Assembly (NCBI GenBank): GCA_020736575.1
Contig: JAGPYM010000034.1
Location: 1 to 64,000 of the forward strand
From: Thelonectria olida
Lineage: Eukaryota > Ascomycota > Sordariomycetes > Hypocreales > Nectriaceae
Direction of reading: 5' to 3'
Length of the DNA: 64,000 nt
The translations under genes and the position numbers were made by a program. Each line of letters opens with the position of its first letter. Position 1 is the first letter of the stretch. Below the pieces are notes generated by a model. The model had not been told where the DNA came from. It saw only the letters and a program-made list of their open reading frames with translations, and made no database searches. Positions 36,149-46,523 of the stretch are shown here, in pieces.

Positions 36149-36787
36149 ATGCGTCGGGCTCTCAACCTCAGGCTGGCTGGCCAGGCCATGGCCCTCAAGG
36201 TCTCGGCCAACCTCGTCGTCCAGGCCCTGACCATGTGGAGCGACCCGAGCCGCACCTCCATCGACTGGCAGCAAGTCGCCGAGTTCGCCCTGTACGGCCT
36301 GCTCGGCTCCCAGGTCGGGAACGTCGTCCAATTCCTCCTCGAGGACTGGTTCCCTACCCGCAACGCCCCCGTCGGCGAACTGCTGCCCGACACGCTCGGC
36401 CACGCCAGGCAGCTGGAGGAGGAGAAGAAGAAAAAGGACGACACGGCACCAAAGGAAAACAAGTGGCGGACGTATCTCAAGCTTGGGCCCGACGTCAGCT
36501 ACCGCAACATCCTTCTCAAGCTGCTCCTCGACCAAACCCTCGGCCTTTTCATCAGCGGCTGCATCTTTCTCATCTGCACCAACTTTCTGCGTGCCAAAAC
36601 CTTATCGGGCGTTCTTCTCGTCGTGAGGGACAGGATCTTTCCCCTCATCAAGGCCGGCTGGCATATCTGGCCTCTGGTCGCCATTTGCAATTTTCTTTGG
36701 GTTCCCGTGCGGTCACGGGTGCTGGTGGCCGTGTGTGTAGGATTTGGCTGGAGCATATTTCTCAGCATTTTTGCAAACAAGACCTGA
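36149..36787 (+). CDS. Mpv17/PMP22 family membrane protein, 212 aa
   Basis: Single exon, with a hydrophobic profile of about four spans. The C-terminal part (AGWHIWPLVAICNFLWVPVR followed by GWSIFLSIFANK) matches the Mpv17/PMP22 pattern of a Trp-Pro, an Asn-Phe and a final GW..(Y/F)LS. The family lives in peroxisomal or inner mitochondrial membranes and may form channels. A Lys/Glu-rich insert (LEEEKKKKDDTAPKENK, about 91-107) between the second and third spans is longer than in yeast Sym1. The start follows a leader-like region, and a second in-frame ATG at residue 14 is possible. Confidence 0.8.
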   Translation: MRRALNLRLAGQAMALKVSANLVVQALTMWSDPSRTSIDWQQVAEFALYGLLGSQVGNVVQFLLEDWFPTRNAPVGELLPDTLGHARQLEEEKKKKDDTAPKENKWRTYLKLGPDVSYRNILLKLLLDQTLGLFISGCIFLICTNFLRAKTLSGVLLVVRDRIFPLIKAGWHIWPLVAICNFLWVPVRSRVLVAVCVGFGWSIFLSIFANKT

Positions 36788-37721
36788 GAGGGATAACGTC
36801 ACTTGATTCATACGAGGGGAGGGAGTGCTTCTTGAATTCATGTACGAGTAAGAGAGCGTCCGGTTCTGGGAGGGGTGGCTGGGTTCGGACCCCTCAATGT
36901 CAAAGATACCACCATCGTGTTTATAGGTTTGGGTTTCATTATTTCAATATAAGAGTCTCACTAACGAGACGGTCAAAAATAAAAGCCATCATTTGCAGTT
37001 TTCATCGTGGACGGACGTGTTCAGGTGCACGCGTTTCCCCTTCTCAGTCTCTCTGCTTGAGACCTGATACTGAGTTTCACATTGGCAGATGAAAGCGCCA
37101 GATATCCCGCGATGAAATTGAAGCCTTTCTCAGTTGTAATAGTCAGCTGCTCTCATAGTAAAGCAAGAAATACAGCAACCTGACTCCCAGCAAGGCATAG
37201 GAACCATGGCGAACCAGAAGGAGACAGCACAGTAATTCTACCCCCCTCAGGTGTATCCTGAGATCGTAGTCAACAACCCTAGCCTCTCGCGATGCCCAGG
37301 CAAAGTTGAATTCGCTCTCAACCTTGCGCAAATGAGAACTCTGATGACATTGAGTGGTGCGCGATGCTCAACCTCCACAATTGAACGATAATGATACTAC
37401 CTATCCAAGAGATCAGTGCATGGATATATCATATGTCCTAGGCCGCCCTAAGTCCTTGGCGACCTATTGGAACCTGGAACTGGGCCCGGCCCTCACTCTC
37501 GTACTCGGGGAAAGTAACTTGAAATGTTGAGTATTTTCGACATCAATATTTTCCCCATCAAGCCTGTCCCATTTCCCTCAATAGGTACGTAGAGTGAATG
37601 CCATATACTTTTTTCTTCTTAAGAATATTAATATTACTCTATTATTTCAGTAAAAAGACGAGCTCTATGGTCCATCATTATCGTGTACGTTTCTATCCAG
37701 CGTGTTTCTTGTCCCGCGCCT
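36788..37721. other. Intergenic, no gene seen
   Basis: Normal to mildly AT-rich sequence. A frame overlapping the Mpv17 gene continues to 37,092 but is a shadow. No repeats or RNA genes recognised. Confidence 0.5.
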
Positions 37722-38039
37722 TTAAAACAACTTAATTCCTGGCATGTTATAGCTATCCCAACCCTCATCGTATTCACAACCCATGTGCTCGCCTGCTCTC
37801 TTTACGACACGTCTGACAGGGCACGCATCGTAATTCGTTGTAATAGTCTTCGTCGGTGTCGCGAGTGTCGTCGTCGTGGCTGGCGTGACACCGGCGCGAG
37901 AACAGGCCCTGTAGTATGCCGACGGCGAGTCACAGTACGTGGCGTAATTGGGAACATCGGTCGGCCAGATGGTTGTCACTGCGGCAGTATGCGCGCGGGC
38001 AATGTTGCGCGCGGTGAGTGGCTGTCGCTTCACGGGCAT
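37722..38039 (-). CDS. Thr-rich secreted-protein-like fragment
   Basis: A 105-residue minus-strand frame with NYATYCDSPSAYYRACSRAG followed by a Thr/Ala-rich run (VTPATTTTLATPTKT) and a Cys near the end. This composition is common at the C-terminal end of fungal cell-wall or secreted proteins. A splice-acceptor-like CCCACAG lies just upstream, so an N-terminal exon with a signal peptide may be missing or destroyed; I could not find it. The plus-strand frame over the same span (37,683-38,111) is Arg-rich and less protein-like. Confidence 0.3.
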   Translation of the reverse strand: MPVKRQPLTARNIARAHTAAVTTIWPTDVPNYATYCDSPSAYYRACSRAGVTPATTTTLATPTKTITTNYDACPVRRVVKRAGEHMGCEYDEGWDSYNMPGIKLF

Positions 38040-38399
38040 GCCTGTGGGAACGCGGGTGGCGAGAGCGATAGGGTTAGTTACCGCTTAGCTCAGACGCCTA
38101 CAAATCTTTAACTACCCGAAGTTTCAAACCGTGCTGTTACGGTGACTTTTGGAGGAGTGAGTACACTGTTTCCCCTCCCAGCCACATCTGTAACCACATC
38201 TGTAGTGGTGCTGCGATGTTGAATATCTCGACCATCTGCTCGAGGATCTTCCCAATTATCACAGGAAGGCATAATAAGGTAGGGCCTACGGAACTGGAGC
38301 AGTAGCTAATGCTGGATTGTAAAAGAGGACTGTTATGCTAGGCTCATCTTCTGCCTCGAAGCTGGAATACGTCCCTATAAGAAACATTTCTTAACAGGT

Positions 38400-38780
38400 G
38401 TAATTATTAGAATCTCATGCACAAACAGGGAAACACTTTAGAATCTTGAAAATTTGCTTTGGCCGGATGTATTTCTAACTATAAAGTAAATCTTATAACA
38501 CCCTCCTCTAGACTGAGCAGACAAGTTAGCAGCATTGCAGGCAACGTCTAATAAGACCACCTTTACTAGTATTATAAAATAAAATCAGACGGTTGCTTTT
38601 AGTTGAAAGTTTTCAGCTTGCTTATTATCCGGGCTTTAAAAACGTATTAAATTCTATTCTAAAAATATATACTAGCAATTGATTCTATAGGCAAAGTTTC
38701 TCAGGCTCTTATAGATAATACCTACTTACCTACTCTATATGTTAAATGAGCAGTATAGAGAGGATATTAAGTGCCTCTGG
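38400..38780. other. Mildly AT-rich patch, possible old LTR-element relic
   Basis: A+T content rises here within otherwise normal DNA. On the minus strand a purine run GAGGAGGG is followed at once by TGTTATAAGATT (about 38,493-38,512), which looks like a polypurine tract next to an LTR start. No second LTR or coding block could be recognised. Confidence 0.25.
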
Positions 38781-39137
38781 GAATGAGGGGCGGCTTACTA
38801 GTTCTTCAATATTACTCGCTAGTCAGCAGCCACTAGTTTTAGTATAAGGCTTGCTTGAAGAACCCGCCACAGCACTGCCGCAGCTAAGCGGACGAAGTGC
38901 CGAACAAGCACAACTACCGATGGTGTGGAATGACTCTCCGTGTCAAGCCACAAATTATTCTCATTATCTTCAGGTTTAAGCCACATGCTAACTAGATCGT
39001 GAGCTTCGGATCAAAAGCCACCCGCGCCACATTGGAATTCTTCCATCGCGATGGCCGACTTCAAGCCGCAGCAGAGCAACCTCTTCATACACAGCCCTAT
39101 TTACAGACTATTAACACATACCCGCCAAATTGAGATG

Positions 39138-39146
39138 TATATAAAG
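39138..39146 (+). promoter_or_regulatory. TATA box of the secreted-protein gene
   Basis: TATATAAAG 159 bp upstream of the start codon at 39,305, followed by a CA/TC-rich leader in which ATCAATCACAATC occurs twice (about 39,186-39,211). Strong-looking core promoter for a fungal gene. Confidence 0.55.
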
Positions 39147-39304
39147 GGTTTCATCATGCCAGGAGATATCTTTTCTCTCATCAGCATCAATCACAATCAT
39201 CAATCACAATCATCATCACTACAGTTTACTATCATCCACCAATCCACCAATCCACACAGATAATCCCTCCCTACCTTACTCCCAACACAAATCTCATCGC
39301 CAAA

Positions 39305-39913
39305 ATGCACTTCACTTCGACAACCCTTGCCATCCTTCTCGCCGCCACCGCCCTGGCGAGTCCCCTTAACTCTCACCGTCGCCGCGATAATAACGACCAA
39401 GGCTCAGACGCCGACATCTTCCCAGACTTTGACCGCTACTCTGACTGGGCAATCTGCCAGGGCAAAATCACTAAAGAACGCTTCCCCAATCTGCAGGCTC
39501 CAAGTGATGATGGCGGCTGCGTCCGCTACTATCGGGGCATCGACATGACCGGTGTCGTCACAGAGCGACATTTCTTCTTTAAGGATGGCTTCAAGTCTGC
39601 CTGCGACTGCGCTGCCGTATGCCTTGAGAACCCAACCACTTGTACGAACTGGGTGTGGAAGCACACTTTCATGCCCGAGGATGGCGGCAAGAGGTCGTGC
39701 ACTATCTACAGCAGTCCCAATCTGCCGACCGATGTAACACTTGCATATAACACGACATTGAGCAAAGGCTTTGCACTGCTGCAGCCTGGGAATAACCCTC
39801 AGGCTGGAGCCCCGGCCCCATTGACTTTCTTGGATGCGGCAAATACTATGCCAGATCAGTTTGGGGTGTCCGGCTTTATGGTCCAGGATCAGAATGGAAG
39901 ACAGTTCTGTTAG
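39305..39913 (+). CDS. Small secreted cysteine-rich protein, 202 aa
   Basis: Single exon. Residues 1-19 form a signal peptide (MHFTSTTLAILLAATALAS) followed by a dibasic-type stretch (HRRR) that could be a Kex2 site. The mature part has eight Cys, enough for four disulfides, with the core SACDCAAVCLENPTTCTNWVW and a late C-x-I-Y. This spacing resembles PAN/apple-like carbohydrate- or protein-binding folds in fungal secreted proteins, but I cannot assign it firmly. The final residue is Cys. Size, signal and position beside AT-rich patches make it an effector-like candidate by inference. Confidence 0.8.
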   Translation: MHFTSTTLAILLAATALASPLNSHRRRDNNDQGSDADIFPDFDRYSDWAICQGKITKERFPNLQAPSDDGGCVRYYRGIDMTGVVTERHFFFKDGFKSACDCAAVCLENPTTCTNWVWKHTFMPEDGGKRSCTIYSSPNLPTDVTLAYNTTLSKGFALLQPGNNPQAGAPAPLTFLDAANTMPDQFGVSGFMVQDQNGRQFC

Positions 39914-40708
39914 GAGGTGGTGGTATAATATACCATATTCGACCGGGGAGTTGTAAGGGTGCTGAAGCTGCTAGCAATATGGCTCAGTCTTGAGACGTTT
40001 GTTTCCCTTCTCCTCCCCTTTCTGTCATTTCCTGCTCTTTATTTTACATTCTCTCTTTTTGTCTTATTAGATCGCTCTGCGCCTTTCCTTACTAGATAGT
40101 CCTATAATAGATCAACGTCGCTCCTTCACTCCTTCTCTCATACCTAGGGAGTCTAAACTAAATGTTCCGCCTCTTTTAATCTTCCTCCCTCCTTGTGTTC
40201 CGTTCTAAATTCCATTTCAGAGAGGTCATTAATTTTTCACCGAGCAGCGCAAGAGTTGCCACATCTTGACTATTTTCCCTCGGACCCAATCATCTTTAGT
40301 GCATCCGTTCAGTCCCGAACCAGGAAATGAAAGGTTCGAGGAGCCTGCGAACTGGGTGCGGGTCGAGCTGTGATCTATCCTGAGTAAGGCTGTTCTGGGG
40401 AGTTCTCTCGACCAATTTGCTAGGCAAAATATCCCTGTCCTCCTTCACTTCAATCTTCGTTTCCCCAAACCTCCTAACTCTTAAGTTCTATGAACTATTT
40501 TAGTATTGCTTACATCTTCAACGGGTGATCACGGGGTTTAGCTACACCTCCGGTCATGAGGTCGTTTGCAATATCAATTGTACCAGTTTCAGGATCTTGC
40601 ACCCGGTTCTATCGGACAATGCTCAGAATCCTCCGTTAAACTTGAACGTGAAAGCCGTAGTTTCTAAACGTAGATATCTTACGCTCTGGAAATCCGAGTG
40701 CCCAGCCA
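39914..40708. other. Intergenic 3' regions of two convergent genes
   Basis: T-rich 3' flank of the secreted-protein gene, followed by moderate composition up to the end of the minus-strand hydrolase. No gene seen. Confidence 0.5.
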
Positions 40709-41704
40709 TCACAGATGTGTCGTGAAAAAGTCCACCAGTTTTGGGACGCTCTGCTTGGTGTGGTCGTACAAGGCAATGTGTGTCAGACCGGGGATCACGA
40801 ATAGCTCTTTTGGCCGATTCGCTCGTTCGATGGCTGCTTGGCTAAAGTAAAGGGTGTCCGCATCGCCACCGGCAATCATCAGCAACGGCCGGGGAGAGAT
40901 GAGATTTATGTAGGTGTAAGACCGATATGTAGCAATCATGTCCAGACTACGCCAGAGATGCCAATTCGGTGCTGTATCAACATGGCCCCGAGGTGTCTGG
41001 TAATAATCGTAAGATTCTTGGTAGAATACTGGCATGTTTGGCGATACATCTGCAGCAGTCTGGGGGAAAATTCGAGTCAGGTTCGGTTTAGAGCCCATCG
41101 CCTCTTGTACGCGCTGTCTGCCTGCCTCTTCGAGCTGGCTGTCCAAACTTGGAAGCATAGGTCCGTTGAAGCTGCCGAAACCTTCAGAATAGAGGGTCCC
41201 TAAGTCGATCCCACTGACGGTCGCCACCGCTTTCATGCGTTTGTCTGTCTGTGCCGCGAAAGGAACATAACCCCCCGAAGCACAGATCCCCAGAACGCCA
41301 ATGCGTTCGGGATCCACGATGTCTAACGTAGGGAGATAGGTAACCGCGTTCTTGATATCTTCAGCCCGCTGGAAGGGGTCCTCGAGATATCGTGGGAGGC
41401 CTCCGCTTTCCCCCTGGTAAGCAGCATCGAAGGCAAGGGTGATGAAACCGGTACGTTCCGCGATCTGCCGTGCGTAGAGGCCGGCTGTTTGCTCCTTTAC
41501 ACCATCATGAGGGTGACTTGTCACGATTGCCGGTCGTGACTCATTGAGCGTCAAATTCGTCGTCGGTATGTATAAATGCGCAGCTAGGGATATGCCACTG
41601 CTGTCGAAATGAACCCATTGAGGTTGTAAATCAGCAGCAGCCAGATTCCCTGGAGCCATAGACCCTATTGCGCATAGTATAAAAAAGAGTTTAAAGCCCG
41701 ACAT
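40709..41704 (-). CDS. Secreted alpha/beta hydrolase, dienelactone-hydrolase-like, 331 aa
   Basis: Single exon. An N-terminal hydrophobic stretch ending AAAD (about residue 25) is a likely signal peptide. The nucleophile elbow is GVLGICASGGY with Cys141 in the nucleophile place (G-x-C-x-S-G), as in dienelactone hydrolase-type enzymes, rather than Ser. FDAAYQGESGG (about 92-102) and the late GLTHIALYDH supply the usual loop and catalytic His. Related fungal and bacterial YcjY-like proteins have unknown or esterase/thioesterase roles. Two Asn-x-Ser/Thr sites near residue 50 would fit secretion. The TATA-like minus-strand AATATATAAGGG (about 41,784-41,795) lies about 80 bp upstream. Confidence 0.82.
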   Translation of the reverse strand: MSGFKLFFILCAIGSMAPGNLAAADLQPQWVHFDSSGISLAAHLYIPTTNLTLNESRPAIVTSHPHDGVKEQTAGLYARQIAERTGFITLAFDAAYQGESGGLPRYLEDPFQRAEDIKNAVTYLPTLDIVDPERIGVLGICASGGYVPFAAQTDKRMKAVATVSGIDLGTLYSEGFGSFNGPMLPSLDSQLEEAGRQRVQEAMGSKPNLTRIFPQTAADVSPNMPVFYQESYDYYQTPRGHVDTAPNWHLWRSLDMIATYRSYTYINLISPRPLLMIAGGDADTLYFSQAAIERANRPKELFVIPGLTHIALYDHTKQSVPKLVDFFTTHL

Positions 41705-42955
41705 ATTGGAAAAGCCTAAGCAGAAGAGAGAATGGAGACGATGGGTTAGAATACTACATACATGAATCTCAGTGTGATGACGAGCACTCCCTTATATATT
41801 TGTATCTCATCTTCCCCCGAGCTCCAGGTCATCGTCAATCACCATGATCAAGTAATCCGTCCTTCTGAACGGGCCGTATCGTCATCAAATCCACTGATCT
41901 TCTCCCTGGTGGTACGACTCAGGATGGAAAAACACAGAAGCTGTAGGGAATGACGATAGAATTCGGCCATACTGTGGAGTCTAGAAGAAAAGGACAAGCA
42001 GTGTATCAATTCCCCACTACCAATCTACCACGATAAGAAATTCCATCTGTAAGCATGTATCCAAGTGGCTCGTATTGCTGCAGTACCTAGTCAGCTTATT
42101 GGACCAGAACCTACACCAGCATCTTTGAGTCAATGACATGTGCCGAGCGCCAAGATGATACCTGGGTACAACCACTCAAGCTGTGCCAATGCCACAATAC
42201 CAAAGCTGAAAGCAATATATACCTATCTCAGAGCAGGGTGGCTGCGCATCGGGTTGCAGCCAAGGTGGGTGTAATATATGACACTAATGCAACTGGCTTA
42301 TACTTGCAAGAAAGCTTGTTTGGGGATTTTGCTGCGCCATTACTAAACTTCCCGACGTAATAGTACCCAGGATTGAGCAGGGGCAGGCGGATGGATGGTG
42401 GATGATTATGTTCTGATATGGTTGACGGATTGATGGAGAGGGTTGGGTGCACAGCCATTCAACCGCAGGGGTGAAGTTGGATTACGGTACGGATTACGGA
42501 TAGTATTGAGTGAACTCGGGGCCACCTGACCATTCCGGGAAACGCAAGTCCCTCATTTGGCTGTGCACCAATTGATGCGACACATTTTCTAAACAATCAC
42601 TTCCGCCTTTGCCGTTTAGGCGCTCCAAGACTTGCGATCCCGAGATTCTGTTACACGCACGTGGTCTATCTCTAAATTCACAAGAGTGGCGCTTATGTTT
42701 GCACAGTCACGTCGTAGAGCCATCCCCTGGAAGACGCGAATTTCTCATTTATAACTACACATTCAGATGGTTCCATGGCCTTTATGAAGGCGCCAATGTA
42801 AGTTCATTACTGCGTATGTTCAAGATGCCATTCAAATTGTCAACCGGAATATAACAGCTTTAGTGTACACCTATTAGCGGAGTAGCATTCCCTTTTGCCG
42901 TAGTGGCGAAAGTTTGGCGCAAGTCATCAATAAAGTAGTAATTCGGACTTGTACC
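41705..42955. other. Intergenic, no gene seen
   Basis: About 1.25 kb between the hydrolase promoter and the peroxidase relic. Short frames on both strands lack motifs. Confidence 0.5.
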
Positions 42956-44044
42956 CTATAGTAAAATGTGTCTTCCCCCTCCAGAAAGTGATAAGGGAAA
43001 CTTCCCCCGACACAAACATATCTCATTAACACCTATCCGACACAATCTGTCTTCTACATGTTCTAGACAACTCTGCAGCCGGAATACACCTCTATACAGA
43101 AAGGTAAGCTGGATTATTCCTTTAGTGTATAGACTACATACCCAGGAGGACGGGATCTTAGAAGCTCAGAATAGAAATTGACATCCCAAATGCCAGGTGT
43201 GGTATCAAATGGTGACCCAGCTCGAGAGCGGTTAACAAAAAACTGGTTCCCAACTGAATGAGCTCCAATAAGGCTCATCAAATCTCTAGGGCCACGTGGT
43301 AGAAAATAGCTCAATAAGCTTATTAGCTGGTGATTGAGCATCGGGAAGCAACCCGCTGGGGGAGCTAGAGTTATCGCGGCGTCCGACAAAGGTGAGGAGG
43401 CGTGGTCCAAACGGGCAAACAACAGTGGCGACGTTATGCATGAACTGAACGAGGTCGGCGGCACCGACGCCGTATTGCCGGTATCTCCTCAGAATATCCA
43501 ACCCTTGGGAATGGATGTCCTGCAGACCGCTGTTCTCCGACCGCGAGATTTCGTTAGAATTTAGAAGGATACTCCCATCCGCACCTCCATAGCCGCTAGT
43601 AATAGACCAAGCACCAGCATCATGGAATCCTAAGCGGACGGCAGCCCGTGCGAACCGATTGCAGGTACCATTTTCAGAGCGAAAGCTAGAAACAAGCTCT
43701 TCCTGGACATAGTTCCAAACGCAGCATGTATCTTGATTGCATTCCATGCTCCCCAGGTCTCCTGGAGAAGCGTAAATCTGCAATGGAGGGGTCAGTTGCA
43801 ATTGATTGATGGAGTTTGACTGACTGGATCTACCTTGGATGAGGTTACCTCGCAAGAGGCGACGCCGAGCAGACAATCTCTGATTTGCTCTCCGACTGAG
43901 GTTGTGGCGCCATCTACCAAGTCTCCGATCATCTCAATGTCGCTTGATGACTGCCGTCGGCCCAGTTCTAGCAGTATATCGCCCGTACCAGGAAGCCGAA
44001 AACAGGGGCAGCGAAGACAGGGAGAAGGAAAAAAGTTGTTTCAT
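42956..44044 (-). pseudogene. Class II heme peroxidase, frameshifted and 3'-degenerate
   Basis: Minus-strand pieces follow the ascomycete class II (lignin-peroxidase-like) peroxidase plan. They are a signal peptide (MKQLFSFSLSSLPLFS, 44,044), a pre-region with IEMIGDLVDGATTSVG, an intron 43,778-43,833 (GTAGAT...TTGCAG), IYASPGDLGS, the distal site RAAVRLGFHDAGAWS (Arg, His, about 43,640-43,615), GGADGSILLN, LPDAQSPANKLIELF, the proximal His site DLMSLIGAHSVG (about 43,260) and PFDTTPGIWDVNFYSE. Breaks: one base shift between signal peptide and mature part (about 43,990-44,030); one in ELF..RGPRDL (about 43,292-43,305). After an intron ending GTATAG, the exon GVFRLQS loses similarity and stops early, lacking the usual C-terminal third. 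With two shifts and a ruined end it cannot give a normal enzyme, unless these are sequencing errors. Confidence 0.78.
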
Positions 44045-44976
44045 CTTGGTGATCATCTAAGGCACAGGCACACCTCAGCCTCAGAAACAAGCGGACAGGC
44101 GTACGTACGTAGATGGGCTAGTTTTCATCGAGAAAGAAAATTCAAAGACGGCCCCGGCCTTTGAGTGTTGCTGGTTTGCTGAGGCATTCAATACGGTAAG
44201 GTAAATGGCATATTTAATATCAACTTTTGGTCAAAGATCACAGTAGCTTATGAATATTGGAGGCCTATCCCTTTCATGATCCATGTCAACTCCGCCCGTA
44301 CATCTGTGCTTGCCTCTGCCAAGCTCCTCACGCCATCTTAAGACGCAACTTGAAGCATCCAGACCATCTCATTAGCATCAAATACGGCGAGCACTGCCAT
44401 GGGAAAAACGGCCCTGACTTGAAGACATGTCTTGACATAATTTGATTTAATGTGCTTCCGGGAATCTGGCGATACGTCATGGTGTGCATACAATCACGTA
44501 CGAGTCAGATCCAGATTTGCCAAGAGGCTGGTTTCGAGTACTCCGGTCAGCTAATGCACCCGGATTACCCCTTTGCCGTAATTGGCTGAACTCTTGGCCC
44601 ACCCAACGCTGAGAAAGCAATTGGGCCCGGCAGATGGAAAAGGAGTATAGTAATCAGCAACGTGGTGACGACGGCCACAGTTTGACCCTTGATGCATCAG
44701 TTGGTTTGTTTGCATGTGGCCGAGAGGAATAGCCTAAAAGCTCTCTTTCCGGACTTAGATGACTTAGCTCCATTAATTCCGAACTGTATTATGTCGAAAA
44801 CACCGACTCCAATATGTCGTGATATCCTCACCCGAATGTATAAACCGGTGACGATATCCTCTTCCTAATTCCGACCATCCTCTCTAGCAATCTGTCTGGA
44901 TCTTCGGTTTTTATCCCTTGAAAGCAATCACTCCAATTGATCCTCTTCTATCTTACCAAACCGTCAATCCAGCAAA
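44045..44976. other. Divergent intergenic region of peroxidase relic and aldo-keto reductase
   Basis: About 930 bp. A TATA-like GTATAAAC at 44,838-44,845 lies about 130 bp before the reductase ATG, followed by a CT-rich leader. No gene seen. Confidence 0.5.
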
Positions 44977-46127
44977 ATGCCGCCGTCGCACCCACTCCTT
45001 GGACCGGCCCCCGAGCCCGCCACTGAACTTGGCCGGTATCGCATTTTGTCGCCTTCGGCTGGCATTCGGGTCTCCCCTCTGCAACTTGGAGCAATGTCCA
45101 TCGGGAGCGCCTGGTCTTCTTTTATGGGAAGCATGGACAAGGAGCAGTCATTCAAGCTGCTCGATGCGTTTGTTGAGGCTGGAGGCAATTTCATCGATAC
45201 GGCCAACAACTATCAAAATGAGGAGTCCGAAGCTTGGCTGGGAGAGTGGATGAAGTCCCGGAGTAACCGCGTACCAAGTTTACCACGGATTATAAGTCGT
45301 ACAGCTACGGAAAAGGAAAGAGCATCAACTTCTGTGGTAATCACAAGCGAAGCCTTCATATGAGTGTCCGAGACTCGTTGGAGAAGCTGCAAACCAACTT
45401 TATTGACATCCTTTATCTCCACTGGTGGGATTATACGACGTCCGTTAAGGAGATTATGGACTCCCTCCATATCCTGGTGGAACAGGGCAAGGTGCTCTAT
45501 CTTGGCATTTCTGATAGCCCTGCTTGGATTGTCAGTGCTGCAAATACTTATGCAAGGGCTCATGGTAAAACTGCGTTCAGCATCTATCAAGGGCGCTGGA
45601 ATGTCATGAGACGCGACTTTGAGCGAGAGATTATCCCTATGGCCCGACACTTTGGAATGGCTTTGGCTCCATGGGATGTGTTAGGACAAGTCAAATTTCA
45701 GACCCAAAAGGCCGTTGAGGAGCGCAAGCAGCGAGGAGAAGGACTTCGGAGTACCCGAGGTCCTGGCCAAACGGAAGAAGAGGTCAGAATAAGCGAGGCT
45801 CTTGAGAAGGTAGCCGCTGAGCATGGGATTGAATCTGTCACGGCAATCGCCCTCGCCTACGTCATGGCAAAGGCACCTTACGTCTTCCCTATTGTGGGAG
45901 GAAGAAAGATTGAACACTTGCATGACAACATTCAAGCACTGAGCATCAAGCTCACTAAGGAGCAAGTAGAGTATTTGGAGAGTGTGCAGCATTTTGACAT
46001 CGGCTTCCCAGGCACTTTCATTGGTGCTGATATCAACGAGGTTGGCCATGCTAGCGGGCTTCTTGCTTCTTCTGTCAATCTGGCTGTTGTGAAAAACTCG
46101 AGAGCAATTGGTTACGAGACCAAGTAG
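44977..46127 (+). pseudogene. Aldo-keto reductase (aryl-alcohol dehydrogenase-like) with a deletion at the catalytic Lys motif
   Basis: An NADPH-dependent reductase of the fungal aryl-alcohol dehydrogenase-like AKR group. The first frame (44,977-45,270) gives the start of the barrel, including [20 protein letters not shown] with the catalytic Asp and Tyr. The second frame, from about 45,276 to the stop at 46,127, continues [44 protein letters not shown] (catalytic His), [10 protein letters not shown] and the cofactor end [12 protein letters not shown]. Between SRSNR and KFTT only GTACC remains where relatives have about seven residues ending Ala-Thr just before the catalytic Lys; a loss of about 16 bp fits both alignment and frame. 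A GTACCA...AAAG splice (45,271-45,320) would restore the frame but removes the Lys. Otherwise intact, so the damage looks recent. Confidence 0.72.
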
Positions 46128-46523
46128 AGTAAATAGTTTGAGATGGAAGCTTTTCTATAAACAGAATGTGATCACCATCAAAAATATCGGGATGCTCTCA
46201 TCAACATCCCAATGAGTGCCATTTTTATCGTGGCTTTTAGTCAAGTGTTTTTTTAATCAGCTTCATATCTGGGTAGATTTTGGTGATACCCTCAACCCAG
46301 AAACATGGAGGTCAGATATCAGTACCGTCCGAAGTAGATCATAGCTGAAATAGTAGACAAGCGCTTCTGCGAAGCACACATCACCGTTATTGGCAGGAAA
46401 TTAATTCATATTTTAAGGTCCATCGTTTATAAACAAACACGACATCAATCCCGCGATCGACACAACCCCACTGCCGTCACGATCTGACGGATGTTGACAG
46501 TAGCGGGCGACAAATATAGTATC
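46128..46523. other. Intergenic between two convergent genes
   Basis: About 400 bp of ordinary composition, holding only the 3' flanks of the reductase and the bZIP gene. Nothing else recognised. Confidence 0.5.

Noticed and set aside
36235..37092. 285-aa plus-strand ORF overlapping the Mpv17 gene
   Set aside because: Pro/Arg/His-rich frame typical of a shadow of a GC-rich coding region.
37683..38111. 142-aa plus-strand Arg-rich ORF
   Set aside because: The minus strand gives a more protein-like reading (Cys plus Thr-rich tail); the Arg-rich frame is its complement.
45213..45650. 145-aa minus-strand ORF in the reductase region
   Set aside because: Complement of the clearly recognised aldo-keto reductase; no independent features.
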